This document shows, piece after piece, positions 25,423 to 34,032 of a stretch of 64,000 nucleotides of DNA. The DNA is from Hahella sp. CCB-MM4. GTDB taxonomy: Bacteria; Pseudomonadota; Gammaproteobacteria; Pseudomonadales; Oleiphilaceae. Below the pieces are notes generated by a model. It had not been told where the DNA came from. It saw only the letters and a list, made by a program, of their open reading frames with translations, and did no database searches. A program made the position numbers and the translations under genes. The stretch lies in assembly GCF_002260525.1 (NCBI RefSeq), contig NZ_MRYI01000008.1, positions 163,135 through 227,134 of the forward strand, given 5' to 3'. Numbering within the stretch: position 1 is the stretch's first letter; every line of letters starts with the position of its first letter.

Positions 25423-26004
25423 GTGCCCGATAAACCCGACGATAGTTTTACTTCCGAAATGTCGGATGTGAAACCACTGGCCCCCCATAATCAGGCGGAT
25501 GTTAAGAAATCCCGTGAAGAAACCCCGGGGCAGATTGCCCGGCGCCAGTCGGCAATCCGACATAAGTTGCTGGATTTAAATTTCCTGGCAACAGATGAAC
25601 ATATCGAGTTGCTTAAAAGTAACGATGTACTGGAGTACAAGAAAGATGGTGTTCAGCATGGTGTATACCGTAAGCTGAGGCTGGGGCAATACCAGATCGA
25701 AGCCCGTCTTGATCTTCACCGTAAAACCGTGGACGAAGCCCGCAGAGAAGTCTTTCAGTTTATTAAGGACTGTCTGAAATACGGTCTTCGCACGGTGATG
25801 ATCCTGCACGGAAAAGGTGACCGCAACCAGAATCAGGAAGCTGTGATTAAAACCTACGTGAATAAATGGCTGCCTGAGTTTGACGAGGTTCTGGCTTTCC
25901 ATACTGCCCAGAAACACCATGGTGGAACCGGTGCCGTTTATATTCTGTTGCGTAAGAGCGATGAAGAAAAACAGAATAACCGCGAGCGTTTCGGATTGAG
26001 GTAG
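25423..26004 (+). CDS. Smr-domain protein (SmrA-like endonuclease)
   Basis: A 193-residue protein with a GTG start after GAGGTGACCC. The first 80 residues are charged and linker-like. The Smr domain covers about 95-180 with LDLHRKTVDEARREV, VMILHGKGDRNQNQE and the closing HGGTGAVYILLRK. Bacterial SmrA/SmrB proteins cut nucleic acid: SmrA is a DNA endonuclease, while SmrB cuts mRNA at collided ribosomes. The conserved DLH and HGKG motifs are intact. Length and N-terminus favour SmrA, though the sub-class is not proven. Confidence 0.88.
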   Translation: MPDKPDDSFTSEMSDVKPLAPHNQADVKKSREETPGQIARRQSAIRHKLLDLNFLATDEHIELLKSNDVLEYKKDGVQHGVYRKLRLGQYQIEARLDLHRKTVDEARREVFQFIKDCLKYGLRTVMILHGKGDRNQNQEAVIKTYVNKWLPEFDEVLAFHTAQKHHGGTGAVYILLRKSDEEKQNNRERFGLR

Positions 26005-26068
26005 GCGGCCTGACTTGTCATTTTGTGTACTGATAATTGAATAATTTAATGGTTTGGATACTGAATCA

Positions 26069-26305
26069 ATGAAGAAAATACTGATAGCGAAAGCCTCAAC
26101 TGTAATATTCACTTCAGCATTGGTATTGGCCGGTTGCGCCTCTGACGGCAGCTATCAAGGCCCTGAAATCTGGAAGGACAGCCCGGATCGTAACGAACCC
26201 AAGGAAATCTGGAATACCAACGGCCAGATCAAGGCGTCGCCTCCCAAGGTTATCTGGCGGCGCACTGACGGATCTGATGTGATTCCGCCCGTTGGTGGTA
26301 ACTAA
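26069..26305 (+). CDS. small lipoprotein
   Basis: A 78-residue lipoprotein. The signal peptide is MKKILIAKASTVIFTSALV with the lipobox LAGC, so C24 would be lipidated. Residue +2 is Ala, which fits sorting to the outer membrane. The mature 55 residues are rich in Trp, Pro and Lys, with a repeated theme (PEIWKDSP, KEIWNTNG, KVIWRRTDG). The ATG at 26069 was chosen over one at 26054. Its stop codon is inside the first unit of a 24-bp repeat array. Function unknown. Confidence 0.78.
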   Translation: MKKILIAKASTVIFTSALVLAGCASDGSYQGPEIWKDSPDRNEPKEIWNTNGQIKASPPKVIWRRTDGSDVIPPVGGN

Positions 26306-26386
26306 CCACTCTTAGTCGGTGATAACTAGCCACAATTAGTCGGTGATAACTAACCACAATTAGTCGGTGGTAACTAACCACAATTA
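26291..26386. repeat. 24-bp tandem repeat, 4 copies, starting inside the lipoprotein gene
   Basis: Units start at 26291, 26315, 26339 and 26363, e.g. GTCGGTGATAACTAACCACAA followed by TTA. The first carries the last codons and TAA of the lipoprotein. Decayed copies with the core GTAACTAG(C)CAC continue to about 26460, where GGTAACTCGTTACC meets the stop of the convergent DUF2804 gene, itself ending TGGTAA. So the entire 155-bp intergenic region is repeat-derived. Confidence 0.93.
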
Positions 26387-26460
26387 ATAGTAACTAATCA
26401 CCTGTAACTAGCCACTATCACTAAAAGTAACTAGTCACCACTTTTATTAATGGTAACTCG

Positions 26461-27483
26461 TTACCACTTTGCATAATGGTCCTCGGCGAAACCGGGCTGG
26501 GCAGAGAGTTCCAGCACCTCGCCGGAGGCCAGTTGCAGTGTTCCTGAATAGAGCCCGAAATACTGCCTGAAATTTGAGGCGATCAGCAGGAAGTTCTCTT
26601 TACTGGTTCGTTTCCCCAACGGGCTGAATGTGAGATTGATTGACCCGTCTTCAGAGCACACCACCCAGTCGCTGTCCGTCCTGCTTCTGGAGAAGTGATA
26701 TTGGACCGGCGGGAGAGTGATGGTCTGGCCGCGGTGCCAGAGTGTATTTTCCGTCATACCGGTTTCATTCACGCCATTGGCCAGGTTAAGTCCCACCGGA
26801 TTATTGTATTGATCTGATCCGTTGATACAGGTCCACTTCCATACGGTTTCCCGACGCATAAAGCCGCAGGAATAATCAGATGAACCTCGGCACCCTCTCT
26901 CCTGAAGATCGATGCTCTGACCACCGGTTTTCAATGTTCCTGTGACCTCCAGGCCTGCCGATTTCTGTGTGAAAACCCAACCGTTATAGCCTGCCGGACA
27001 GCAAAGTCTCAGAGGAGTATGAGGGTTGGGAAAATCCAATTGAGCCTCCAGGTCCAACTTTCCCTTAACTCTTACTCTCACGAAGTGCCCATGGTTATCG
27101 CTCTTGAAGGTGAAGGCGGCCTGGCGGTTTTCAAAACGGGAGTCGTTCTGTTCCGGCGTCAGCCCGATACTGGTTTTTAGACCGAATGGCGCAATAAAAC
27201 TGTATTCCTGATATTCCCCGGAAACCGTGTCAGAAACATAGACGAAGGCATTGGCTGCCCATTTCAAGTCCACAATGGCCATGCCTACATAGAGTGTCGG
27301 TGCGGTAATGCCAAAGAAATGAAACTGGTTAAAACGCATTTTTCGACGCCAGGAAGGGTAGGGCTTATCCATGGCATTGCGAAAGTCGAAGTCCAGGTAG
27401 TTAATTGCGCTGACCGGTTGGCTCAGTCTGCCGGTACGAGGTTGACCACTTGTGATGAGTGGTGAAGGGGGAAATGATGTCAT
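26461..27483 (-). CDS. DUF2804 family protein
   Basis: A 340-residue protein with no signal peptide. It matches DUF2804 along its length: LITSGQPRTGRLSQPVSAI at the start, FDFRNAMDKPYPSWRRKMR, then FNQFHFFGITAPTLYVGMAI, and the late GLNLANGVNETGMTENTLWH. The family has a double beta-barrel, lipocalin-like or hydroxylase-like fold, and I know of no assigned reaction. Its 3' end (HYAKW, then TAA) merges with the repeat array shared with the lipoprotein gene. Nothing else is co-transcribed. Confidence 0.86.
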   Translation of the reverse strand: MTSFPPSPLITSGQPRTGRLSQPVSAINYLDFDFRNAMDKPYPSWRRKMRFNQFHFFGITAPTLYVGMAIVDLKWAANAFVYVSDTVSGEYQEYSFIAPFGLKTSIGLTPEQNDSRFENRQAAFTFKSDNHGHFVRVRVKGKLDLEAQLDFPNPHTPLRLCCPAGYNGWVFTQKSAGLEVTGTLKTGGQSIDLQERGCRGSSDYSCGFMRRETVWKWTCINGSDQYNNPVGLNLANGVNETGMTENTLWHRGQTITLPPVQYHFSRSRTDSDWVVCSEDGSINLTFSPLGKRTSKENFLLIASNFRQYFGLYSGTLQLASGEVLELSAQPGFAEDHYAKW

Positions 27484-27677
27484 TTTGTCTGAGTCGTCCT
27501 GCTTATTGATTGTCTTTTACTTGTCCATACCCGGAGTGATCTTAGCGATTGTTTTCACAAAGTTGAACAGAGTTAAATGAACGCCGTTCAATATGTGAGT
27601 TTGTTCCGAAAACGCGTATTTACATTCTGTAACATTCTTCTGCGCAACAACAATAATTAAAGCCTCAGGAGATCTGA

Positions 27678-29006
27678 ATGAAAATATTCGCTGTGTTTAT
27701 GCTGTCTGTGCTGCTGATCGGGCAGGCGCAGGCTGAATCCTATATTTATCTCACCAACAGCACGATGGATACGCTGACTATCGATGTCACACAAAGTGGG
27801 CACGATAATGTGGTGGAAGGGAATGAGTGGGAGCAGTTGGCTTATGAAGTGGCTCCGCTAGCGACAGTAAAGTTTTTACGTTTTAACCGGGACGAAGGGA
27901 TCAAGTGGGGCAAGACCTACTATTTTGATTCGGTTGTCAGTGGCCCTACCGGAAACGTGGTGTTGAGACAGAAGTTGGAAGGTACCTGGAATTTCTCGAA
28001 GATGTGGCTCACGGCTGAGTCTGATCCCTGGTATTACGACCGGGACATTCACAATATTCCCATGGCATTTGAAGACCAGCCCTCAACCCTGGCATTCCGT
28101 TCCCAGGTGGCAAGAACCTCTGGGGATGACATCTACTATGTGATCAACAACGATTGGCAGCCGACTCAGCGGGAACCGGTATCCAATAACTTCAAAGTGC
28201 TTACCTACAACACCTGGGCGTTACTTCCCGGTTTGATAGCCAAGAACACCCATGACCGTCTCCATGGTATTTCTGATCTTATGAAAGGCTATGATGCCGT
28301 CGTATTCCAGGAGGTGTTTGATCCTATTCTGACGGCGGAATTCCGGGATCGTCTGCAGGAAGAGTATCCCTATCTGACGGAAATCCCTTTCAAGCTGGGT
28401 AAGATTCTGACCGGTGGGTCTTTCATTGCCAGCCGCTGGCCGGTGCTGGAGCAGGACACTCAAGTATATGATGCCTGCCGCAACGATGGCTGCTTTGCTT
28501 CCAAAGGGATCAACTACGCGAAAATCAATAAAGGCGGACAGATTTATCATCTGTTTGGTACCCACACTCATGCCTACACCACCAGTGAGGATATTGCTGT
28601 CAGGATGGATCAATTGGCGCAGATGAAGCGTTTTGTGGACAGTAAGAATATTCCGGCGGGTGAACCGGTATTAATGGCCGGGGATTTCAACGTGGACAGA
28701 ATTCATTTTCCCGCAGAAAGAGAAGACATGCTGAGCATTCTGGATGCCTCAGAGCCGGAAGCCTTGGGTGAGTATCCTTACAGTTATGCCGGTCTGGTCA
28801 ACGTATATGCGGATGATGTTTACAACGAATTTCTGGACTATGTGCTTTACTCCAACCAGCATCTGGCACCCCTATACAGCTATAACCGGTTACGGGTTCC
28901 GCGTCTGGTGACTTCAGAGCACTGGGGAAGCTGGGATCTCTCGGACCATTTTCCTGTGGAATCTGAGTTTGTGTTCCCGGTTCCCGGACTGCCGGTTGCC
29001 GACTAA
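27678..29006 (+). CDS. secreted sphingomyelin phosphodiesterase (neutral sphingomyelinase)
   Basis: A 442-residue secreted enzyme with signal peptide MKIFAVFMLSVLLIGQAQA. Residues about 20-150 form an N-terminal beta domain that may bind lipid or protein. The endonuclease/exonuclease/phosphatase-fold catalytic domain follows: LTYNTWALLPGLIAKNTHDR, QEVFD (metal Glu), FGTHTHAY, MAGDFNVDR and SDHFPVESEF (catalytic His). It would split sphingomyelin to ceramide and phosphocholine; such enzymes can be haemolytic. Its best home is the DNase I-like sphingomyelinase C family. It is monocistronic with a 194-bp upstream region. Confidence 0.9.
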   Translation: MKIFAVFMLSVLLIGQAQAESYIYLTNSTMDTLTIDVTQSGHDNVVEGNEWEQLAYEVAPLATVKFLRFNRDEGIKWGKTYYFDSVVSGPTGNVVLRQKLEGTWNFSKMWLTAESDPWYYDRDIHNIPMAFEDQPSTLAFRSQVARTSGDDIYYVINNDWQPTQREPVSNNFKVLTYNTWALLPGLIAKNTHDRLHGISDLMKGYDAVVFQEVFDPILTAEFRDRLQEEYPYLTEIPFKLGKILTGGSFIASRWPVLEQDTQVYDACRNDGCFASKGINYAKINKGGQIYHLFGTHTHAYTTSEDIAVRMDQLAQMKRFVDSKNIPAGEPVLMAGDFNVDRIHFPAEREDMLSILDASEPEALGEYPYSYAGLVNVYADDVYNEFLDYVLYSNQHLAPLYSYNRLRVPRLVTSEHWGSWDLSDHFPVESEFVFPVPGLPVAD

Positions 29007-29021
29007 ACCCAGAAAGGGCTG

Positions 29022-29053
29022 AACCGGTTATGAGGTTATCCGCATAACCGGAC
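29022..29053. terminator. hairpin after the sphingomyelinase gene
   Basis: CCGGTTATG and CATAACCGG pair perfectly (9 bp) around an AT-rich loop of about 10 nt, shortly after the stop. No T-run follows, so termination is uncertain; it may act as an mRNA end structure. Confidence 0.45.
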
Positions 29054-29206
29054 ATTGATCCTCGGCGTACTCCTTGTTGATGGCCTGGCCGTTAACAGCC
29101 AGACCGTTGGAGGGCAGTCAGGTGATTGCTAGACAGGTGACCGGTGGTCAGTTAGTATGGCTCGACATGTCGTCCACTGGCAGCTGGCCTGGAATGCTGA
29201 GGATCA

Positions 29207-29809
29207 ATGATGAAAATAAAAATTAATGGCACAGAACGGGAAGTGAATGTATCACCCGAAACCCCGTTACTGTGGGTTATTCGTGAAGAACTCAAAATGA
29301 CGGGCACCAAATTCGGTTGCGGCATGGGACTGTGTGGTGCCTGTACCGTGCATCAGAACGGTGTTGCGATCCGTTCATGTATCACGCCGGTGAGTTCCGT
29401 CGTAGGGATGGAAATCACGACTATAGAAGGCATCGGTGATGAACAGAATCCTCATACGTTGCAACAGGCCTGGCAGGACCTGAATGTTCCTCAATGTGGT
29501 TATTGCCAGTCCGGCCAGTTGATGTCCGCCAGTGCGTTGCTGGCGCAGAATCCAAATCCTTCCGACAGCGATATCGTGAATGCCATGTCCGGTAACATCT
29601 GTCGTTGCGGCACCTATCCCCGAATTAAGAAAGCGATCAAGGTGGCTGCCGAAAATCTCCAGGCATCAGTTGTCGAGTTTTCTCCGACCTCTCAGGTCAC
29701 TGTGCAGAACCCCGTTCAAAGCTCTCAAGCCCCGGCTCAAGGCTCTTATGGTCCGACACAAGGCCCTGATGCTCCGGCACAAGGCCCTGATGCTCTGGCG
29801 CAAAGATAG
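29207..29809 (+). CDS. 2Fe-2S subunit of a molybdenum hydroxylase (IorA-like)
   Basis: A 200-residue small subunit of the isoquinoline 1-oxidoreductase or aldehyde oxidase type. Two 2Fe-2S sites are visible: the plant-type [10 protein letters not shown] with a later SCITPVSS cysteine, and the second helical site CGYCQSGQ plus [11 protein letters not shown]. It would pass electrons from the Mo subunit to an acceptor. The normal fold ends near residue 155. Residues about 168-200 are an added tail of near-heptad repeats ([26 protein letters not shown]) encoded by a 21-bp DNA repeat. It starts at 29207 after GAGGATCA and is directly followed by the Mo subunit gene. Confidence 0.9.
   Translation: MMKIKINGTEREVNVSPETPLLWVIREELKMTGTKFGCGMGLCGACTVHQNGVAIRSCITPVSSVVGMEITTIEGIGDEQNPHTLQQAWQDLNVPQCGYCQSGQLMSASALLAQNPNPSDSDIVNAMSGNICRCGTYPRIKKAIKVAAENLQASVVEFSPTSQVTVQNPVQSSQAPAQGSYGPTQGPDAPAQGPDALAQR
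29729..29809 (+). repeat. 21-bp in-frame repeat at the 3' end of the 2Fe-2S subunit gene
   Basis: Units start at 29729, 29750, 29771 and a shortened one at 29792 that runs to the stop codon. Units two and three share CACAAGGCCCTGAT. They encode an Ala-Pro-Ala-Gln-Gly-Pro-Asp type tail. Confidence 0.9.
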
Positions 29810-32038
29810 GTGAAGACGATGGAGAATATGATGCAGACAGACAAGGCTTTGAACCAGGTTTCTCTTAACCGTCGGGATTTCTTTAAAGTATCCACCTCCG
29901 CAGCGGGTGGCTTGATGATAGCCCTGAATCTGCCGGGGTGCGCTTCTGTTCCTGCCGGAAGTAAGGAAGATTCGCTGCGACCGAATGCCTGGTTGGAGAT
30001 TACCACCGACAATCGCGTGATTTTTACTTTGGACCGTGTGGAAATGGGCCAGGGTACCTATACCGGTATGTGCACTCTGCTGGCTGAAGAACTGGATGTG
30101 AATCCTGAGTCCATCGAGGTGGTATTTGCGCCGGTTGATGAAGCCTACAAGCATCCGGAATACGGCCTGCAGATGACTGGCGGCAGTAGCAGTATGCGCG
30201 TGATGAGCCCTCTGATTCGTGAGGCCGGGGCCGTCGGACGTGCCATGCTGGTTGCGGCGGCTGCTCAGGTATGGGAAGTCTCGGCAAGTGATGTTCAGAC
30301 TCGGGACGGAAAGTGTCTGGACGGGCAGGGGCGTTCGATGGCCTACGGTGAACTGGCTGAATTGGCCGGACATCAGAAAATGCCGGACAGTGTTCCATTG
30401 AAAGTTGCGGGTCAGTTCAAATATATCGGCAAATACAACAAACGGCTGGATGCCAAAGCGAAAAGTTTTGGTACTGCAGAGTTTGGTATCGATACCCAGT
30501 TACCGGGAATGGTATATGCCGTGATCAGCCGCCCGCCCATGGTGGGTGGTGTGGTGAAGTCATTCGATGCCTCGGATGCCGCTGCCATGCCGGGAGTGAT
30601 CAAAGTCGTTCAGGTGCCGCGTGGAGTTGCCGTTATAGCGGAACAATACTGGCAGGCCCGGCAGGCCCAGCTCAAGCTGAAAACGGTTTTTGAGGCTGGA
30701 GACATCGGTAAACCATCGGATGACGATGTATTTTCCCTATATGCAGAAGCGTTGGAGAAGGGGGGCTCAAAGGAGCGGGAGGAAGGTGATGTTGCACTGG
30801 CGATCACGCAGGCGACTAAAACACTCACGGCTGAATACCATGCCCCGTTTCTCAGTCATTCTCCCATGGAGCCCATGAACTGTACGGCTTGGGTTCGCGA
30901 CGGACGTTGTGATGTCTACGCTTCTACCCAGGTTCCGGATATCGCACGCGCGGTGGCAAAACGGGAGAGCGGACTCGGGATGTCGGATATCCAGGTTCAC
31001 TCTACCTTTATCGGTGGTGGATTCGGCCGTCGTCTGACCCAGGAATTTGTGGCGGAAGCCGTATCCATCGCGGTTCATATCGACCGACCGGTCAAACTGA
31101 TCTGGTCCCGGGAAGAAGACACGCGGCATGGTGTATTTCGTCCGGCAGCGCTTCACCGCCTTACCGCGGCATTGGATGAAAACAACCAGGTTTCCGCCTG
31201 GAAACACGAAATTGCCTGTCCTCGGATCCTCGATCACTATGCCAAGGATGCCGCTGGAGCGATTGTTCCAGGCTGGGCGCCGCAGTTCATGGTGAAGGTT
31301 GGCGCAAAACTGGCGGCGTTAACGACAGCGGACTCGTCACCAACAGAAGGTGCCGTAGAGTTGCCTTATGTGATCCCCAATATCGAGGTTTCCCACGCTC
31401 AGGCTGATGCCGGGATTCCGGTCAGCTTCTGGCGTTCGGTCGGACATTCCCATACGGCCTTTGCTGTTGAGTCATTTATTGATGAGCTGGCTCTCCAGAG
31501 TGGTGGGGATGAGGTCGCTTTCAGATTGAAACTGCTGGCCGATCGACCCAGAGACGTCGGGGTTCTGAAAGCTGCTGCAGCAAAGATAGACTGGAGCAAG
31601 CCTCCTGCCAAGGGTGTGTTCCGGGGAGTGGCTGTCCATGAAAGCTTTATGACCCATGCGGCCCAGATTGTGGAGTTGTCTGTTAAGAACAATCAAATCC
31701 AGGTTCATAAAGTGGTATGTGCGGTTGACTGTGGTCAGGTGGTGAATCCGGATATGGTGGAAGCGCAGGTGGAGAGTGCCGTGATATTTGGTCTGTCAGC
31801 GGCCCTGTATGGGCAGATCTCCTTCCAGGACGGAGAGGTGCAGCAATCCAACTTCCACGATTACCGGGTCATGAGGATGAATGAAACACCTGAAATCGAG
31901 GTCGTTATCGTTCCCAGCCAGGAATCCAGTAGCGGTATCGGGGAGCCTGGTGTACCTCCAATCGCTCCAGCCGTTGCCAATGCCGTATTCAGGGCGACAG
32001 GTAAGCGTATTCGTAAACTGCCAATTGTGTTGAGCTGA
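29810..32038 (+). CDS. molybdopterin-binding subunit of a molybdenum hydroxylase (IorB-like)
   Basis: A 742-residue large subunit. A twin-arginine export signal (LNRRDFFKVSTSAAGG) is followed by a lipobox-like LNLPGCA, so the complex may be exported folded. Mo-hydroxylase motifs include VEMGQGTYTG, the alanine-rich cofactor-binding loop MTGGSSSMR, FIGGGFGRRLTQEF, and the late GIGEPGVPPIAPAVANA, with the catalytic Glu. It matches the isoquinoline 1-oxidoreductase beta family; the real substrate may be an aldehyde or N-heterocycle. It begins at a GTG immediately after the previous stop; internal ATGs (29819, 29828) are alternatives. It is followed 7 bp later by the MocA-like gene. Confidence 0.88.
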   Translation: MKTMENMMQTDKALNQVSLNRRDFFKVSTSAAGGLMIALNLPGCASVPAGSKEDSLRPNAWLEITTDNRVIFTLDRVEMGQGTYTGMCTLLAEELDVNPESIEVVFAPVDEAYKHPEYGLQMTGGSSSMRVMSPLIREAGAVGRAMLVAAAAQVWEVSASDVQTRDGKCLDGQGRSMAYGELAELAGHQKMPDSVPLKVAGQFKYIGKYNKRLDAKAKSFGTAEFGIDTQLPGMVYAVISRPPMVGGVVKSFDASDAAAMPGVIKVVQVPRGVAVIAEQYWQARQAQLKLKTVFEAGDIGKPSDDDVFSLYAEALEKGGSKEREEGDVALAITQATKTLTAEYHAPFLSHSPMEPMNCTAWVRDGRCDVYASTQVPDIARAVAKRESGLGMSDIQVHSTFIGGGFGRRLTQEFVAEAVSIAVHIDRPVKLIWSREEDTRHGVFRPAALHRLTAALDENNQVSAWKHEIACPRILDHYAKDAAGAIVPGWAPQFMVKVGAKLAALTTADSSPTEGAVELPYVIPNIEVSHAQADAGIPVSFWRSVGHSHTAFAVESFIDELALQSGGDEVAFRLKLLADRPRDVGVLKAAAAKIDWSKPPAKGVFRGVAVHESFMTHAAQIVELSVKNNQIQVHKVVCAVDCGQVVNPDMVEAQVESAVIFGLSAALYGQISFQDGEVQQSNFHDYRVMRMNETPEIEVVIVPSQESSSGIGEPGVPPIAPAVANAVFRATGKRIRKLPIVLS

Positions 32039-32045
32039 AGCAGCC

Positions 32046-32621
32046 ATGGGATGGCTGATACTCTGTGCCGGTCAATCGAGCCGTTTCGGAAGCAATAAAC
32101 TTCTGGCGCGGCTGGATAACGGCCGGATACTACTGGAGCAGACACTGGATCATCTTGTAGCCACTGGCATTCCAGTGTTTGCCGTGTGCCGGCAAGATAC
32201 CCCTGAAGTCTATGAAATACTGGAACGCAAGGGACTGGAATATGGTATTGCCCCCCAGGCTCAGCAGGGTATGGGGCATAGCCTCGCTTGGGGGATTACT
32301 CAGGTCGTATCCTGGAATTGGGCTGGAATTGTTCTGGCAGATATGCCATTTATCGATGTTTCAACTTTGAAGAGGCTGGCATCAGTGGCTGATGCCGGAA
32401 ATATTATTCTGCCGGAGTATCAGGAGGCGGACGGTCTTGCCAGAGCAGGACATCCCGTCATTTTTGGTCATTCATTCTTTAAGGCCATTCAGACACTGCA
32501 AGGCGACCGGGGAGCCCGGTCGTTACTTGAGCGTTATGCCGATAGCGTGATCAGGCAGCCGGTCGGCGATGCCGGCGTATTGTTGGATATCGATACCCCA
32601 GGCGATATACCCAGAGAATAG
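32046..32621 (+). CDS. MocA-like molybdenum cofactor nucleotidyltransferase
   Basis: A 191-residue nucleotidyltransferase of the MobA-like fold. The nucleotide-binding motif reads LCAGQSSRFGSNKLLARL and the metal-binding motif VLADMPFIDVSTLKRLA. Within the family, MocA proteins attach CMP to molybdopterin, which molybdenum hydroxylases such as IorB need. Its position as third gene of the operon supports that. It lacks the extra domain of some fused XdhC-type partners. No XdhC homologue is visible in the window. Confidence 0.85.
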   Translation: MGWLILCAGQSSRFGSNKLLARLDNGRILLEQTLDHLVATGIPVFAVCRQDTPEVYEILERKGLEYGIAPQAQQGMGHSLAWGITQVVSWNWAGIVLADMPFIDVSTLKRLASVADAGNIILPEYQEADGLARAGHPVIFGHSFFKAIQTLQGDRGARSLLERYADSVIRQPVGDAGVLLDIDTPGDIPRE

Positions 32622-32650
32622 GCGTGTTTCCCACGCCTTTCGGCACGCGG

Positions 32651-34018
32651 CTAGATCCCGGCTGCGATTTCCAATTCCTTGATACCGCTTTCCAGATAGT
32701 CCAGCAGCCTTTGCATTGACGGTAGGGTACGTCGGCAGGCGGTTAGTCCGAATTCCAGATTATCCACATAGCTCAGTAAGGTAATATTAAGAGCAACCCG
32801 GTCAACAGGGATGGATACCGGATACAATCCCTCAAGCTTGGCGCCGTTCCAATACATGGGTTTGTCGGGCCCGGGAACATTGGAAATGATGACATTGAAT
32901 GCCTGCCACTTGGGAGCCAGACCAGTCAGCATGTTAATGCCCGTTGGTGCCAGCGTTAGCGCCGTATAGTTGACTGCCTCCTCCTGGCTCATCTGTTTGA
33001 AGCGCTGTTTGGCTTCCGAGACAGAATGCTTGATGACTTCAAGCCGATGAGTCGGGTCGGCCAGATGGGTGCCCAAATTGGCCAGGATCATGGCGACCTG
33101 GTTGCCGCTATCACTGTCATCCTTGCGTATGGACATGGGCACCATCGCAATCAGCGGGCGATCGGGCAGTTCCTGCAGGCTGATCAGGTAATTCCTCAGT
33201 GCACTTCCGCATACCGCCAGAACCACGTCATTGAGGGTCGCCTTGAACACTTTTCCTATGGCCCGAATCCGTTCAATCGGGTAAGACTGGGCTGCAAAGC
33301 GCCTGGAACCGGTGATTTTCTGGTTGAGAACACATTGGGGGGCATTAAAAATAGAGACGAATTCATCACTCTTGCGCGACTTCGCCATGGCTTTGGTCAT
33401 TTCACGGGCAAGGGTGGGGATGGTGGCGATCTGCTTTCCGGCGCCTTCCAGAAAATGCGCAATGCTCTGAATCGTATCACCCGGTGTGACCTCATTGCGT
33501 GGCCGTTTGTCTGATTTCATCGCCCAGATCGGTGGCATATCTGAACGCTCGGGATCGAAAGAGTAGGACTTCAAGGTCATTCTCATCGCAGCGATCCCAT
33601 CCACCATGCAGTGATGGGCTTTATGATAGAAAGCAAAGCGACGGCCGCGAATACCCTCAATCAGGTGGGTTTCCCATAAAGGCCGCTCCCTGTCCATCAG
33701 GTTACTGTGCTCCGCTGATACGTGGGACAGCAGCTCTCTGATGCGGCCGGGCTTTGGCAGGGCCTCGTGGCGAAAGTGGTGCTCCAGGTCGAACTGCTTA
33801 TCCGTTTCCCAATAGTATTGTCCCAGTTTAAAGTGCAGCTTCTGGTTGAAGGGGGGCTGGGGATCTGTGTAGGCGCGCATGATTTCGGCCAGTTCCGTCA
33901 TGTATTTATTCCCGGCGCCTTCGGGGAAACTGAAAATATGCAACCCACCCACGTGCATGGGCTGCTGACGTTTTTCCAACCAGAGAAATACCTGGTCTAC
34001 CGGACTCAGAGGTTTCAT
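32651..34018 (-). CDS. wax ester synthase/diacylglycerol acyltransferase (WS/DGAT)
   Basis: A 455-residue bifunctional acyltransferase. It starts MKPLSPVDQVFLWLEKRQQP and holds the active-site HHxxxDG (KAHHCMVDGIAAMR) near residue 135. The C-terminal half has the family NVIISNVPGP and PVSIPVDRVALNITLLSY. These enzymes join fatty acyl-CoA to fatty alcohols or diacylglycerol, giving storage wax esters or triacylglycerols; the family is common in marine oil-degrading bacteria. It lies 14 bp downstream of a PilU-like gene in the same direction, which may be chance co-transcription. Confidence 0.93.
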   Translation of the reverse strand: MKPLSPVDQVFLWLEKRQQPMHVGGLHIFSFPEGAGNKYMTELAEIMRAYTDPQPPFNQKLHFKLGQYYWETDKQFDLEHHFRHEALPKPGRIRELLSHVSAEHSNLMDRERPLWETHLIEGIRGRRFAFYHKAHHCMVDGIAAMRMTLKSYSFDPERSDMPPIWAMKSDKRPRNEVTPGDTIQSIAHFLEGAGKQIATIPTLAREMTKAMAKSRKSDEFVSIFNAPQCVLNQKITGSRRFAAQSYPIERIRAIGKVFKATLNDVVLAVCGSALRNYLISLQELPDRPLIAMVPMSIRKDDSDSGNQVAMILANLGTHLADPTHRLEVIKHSVSEAKQRFKQMSQEEAVNYTALTLAPTGINMLTGLAPKWQAFNVIISNVPGPDKPMYWNGAKLEGLYPVSIPVDRVALNITLLSYVDNLEFGLTACRRTLPSMQRLLDYLESGIKELEIAAGI

Positions 34019-34032
34019 GGATACTTCCTGTT

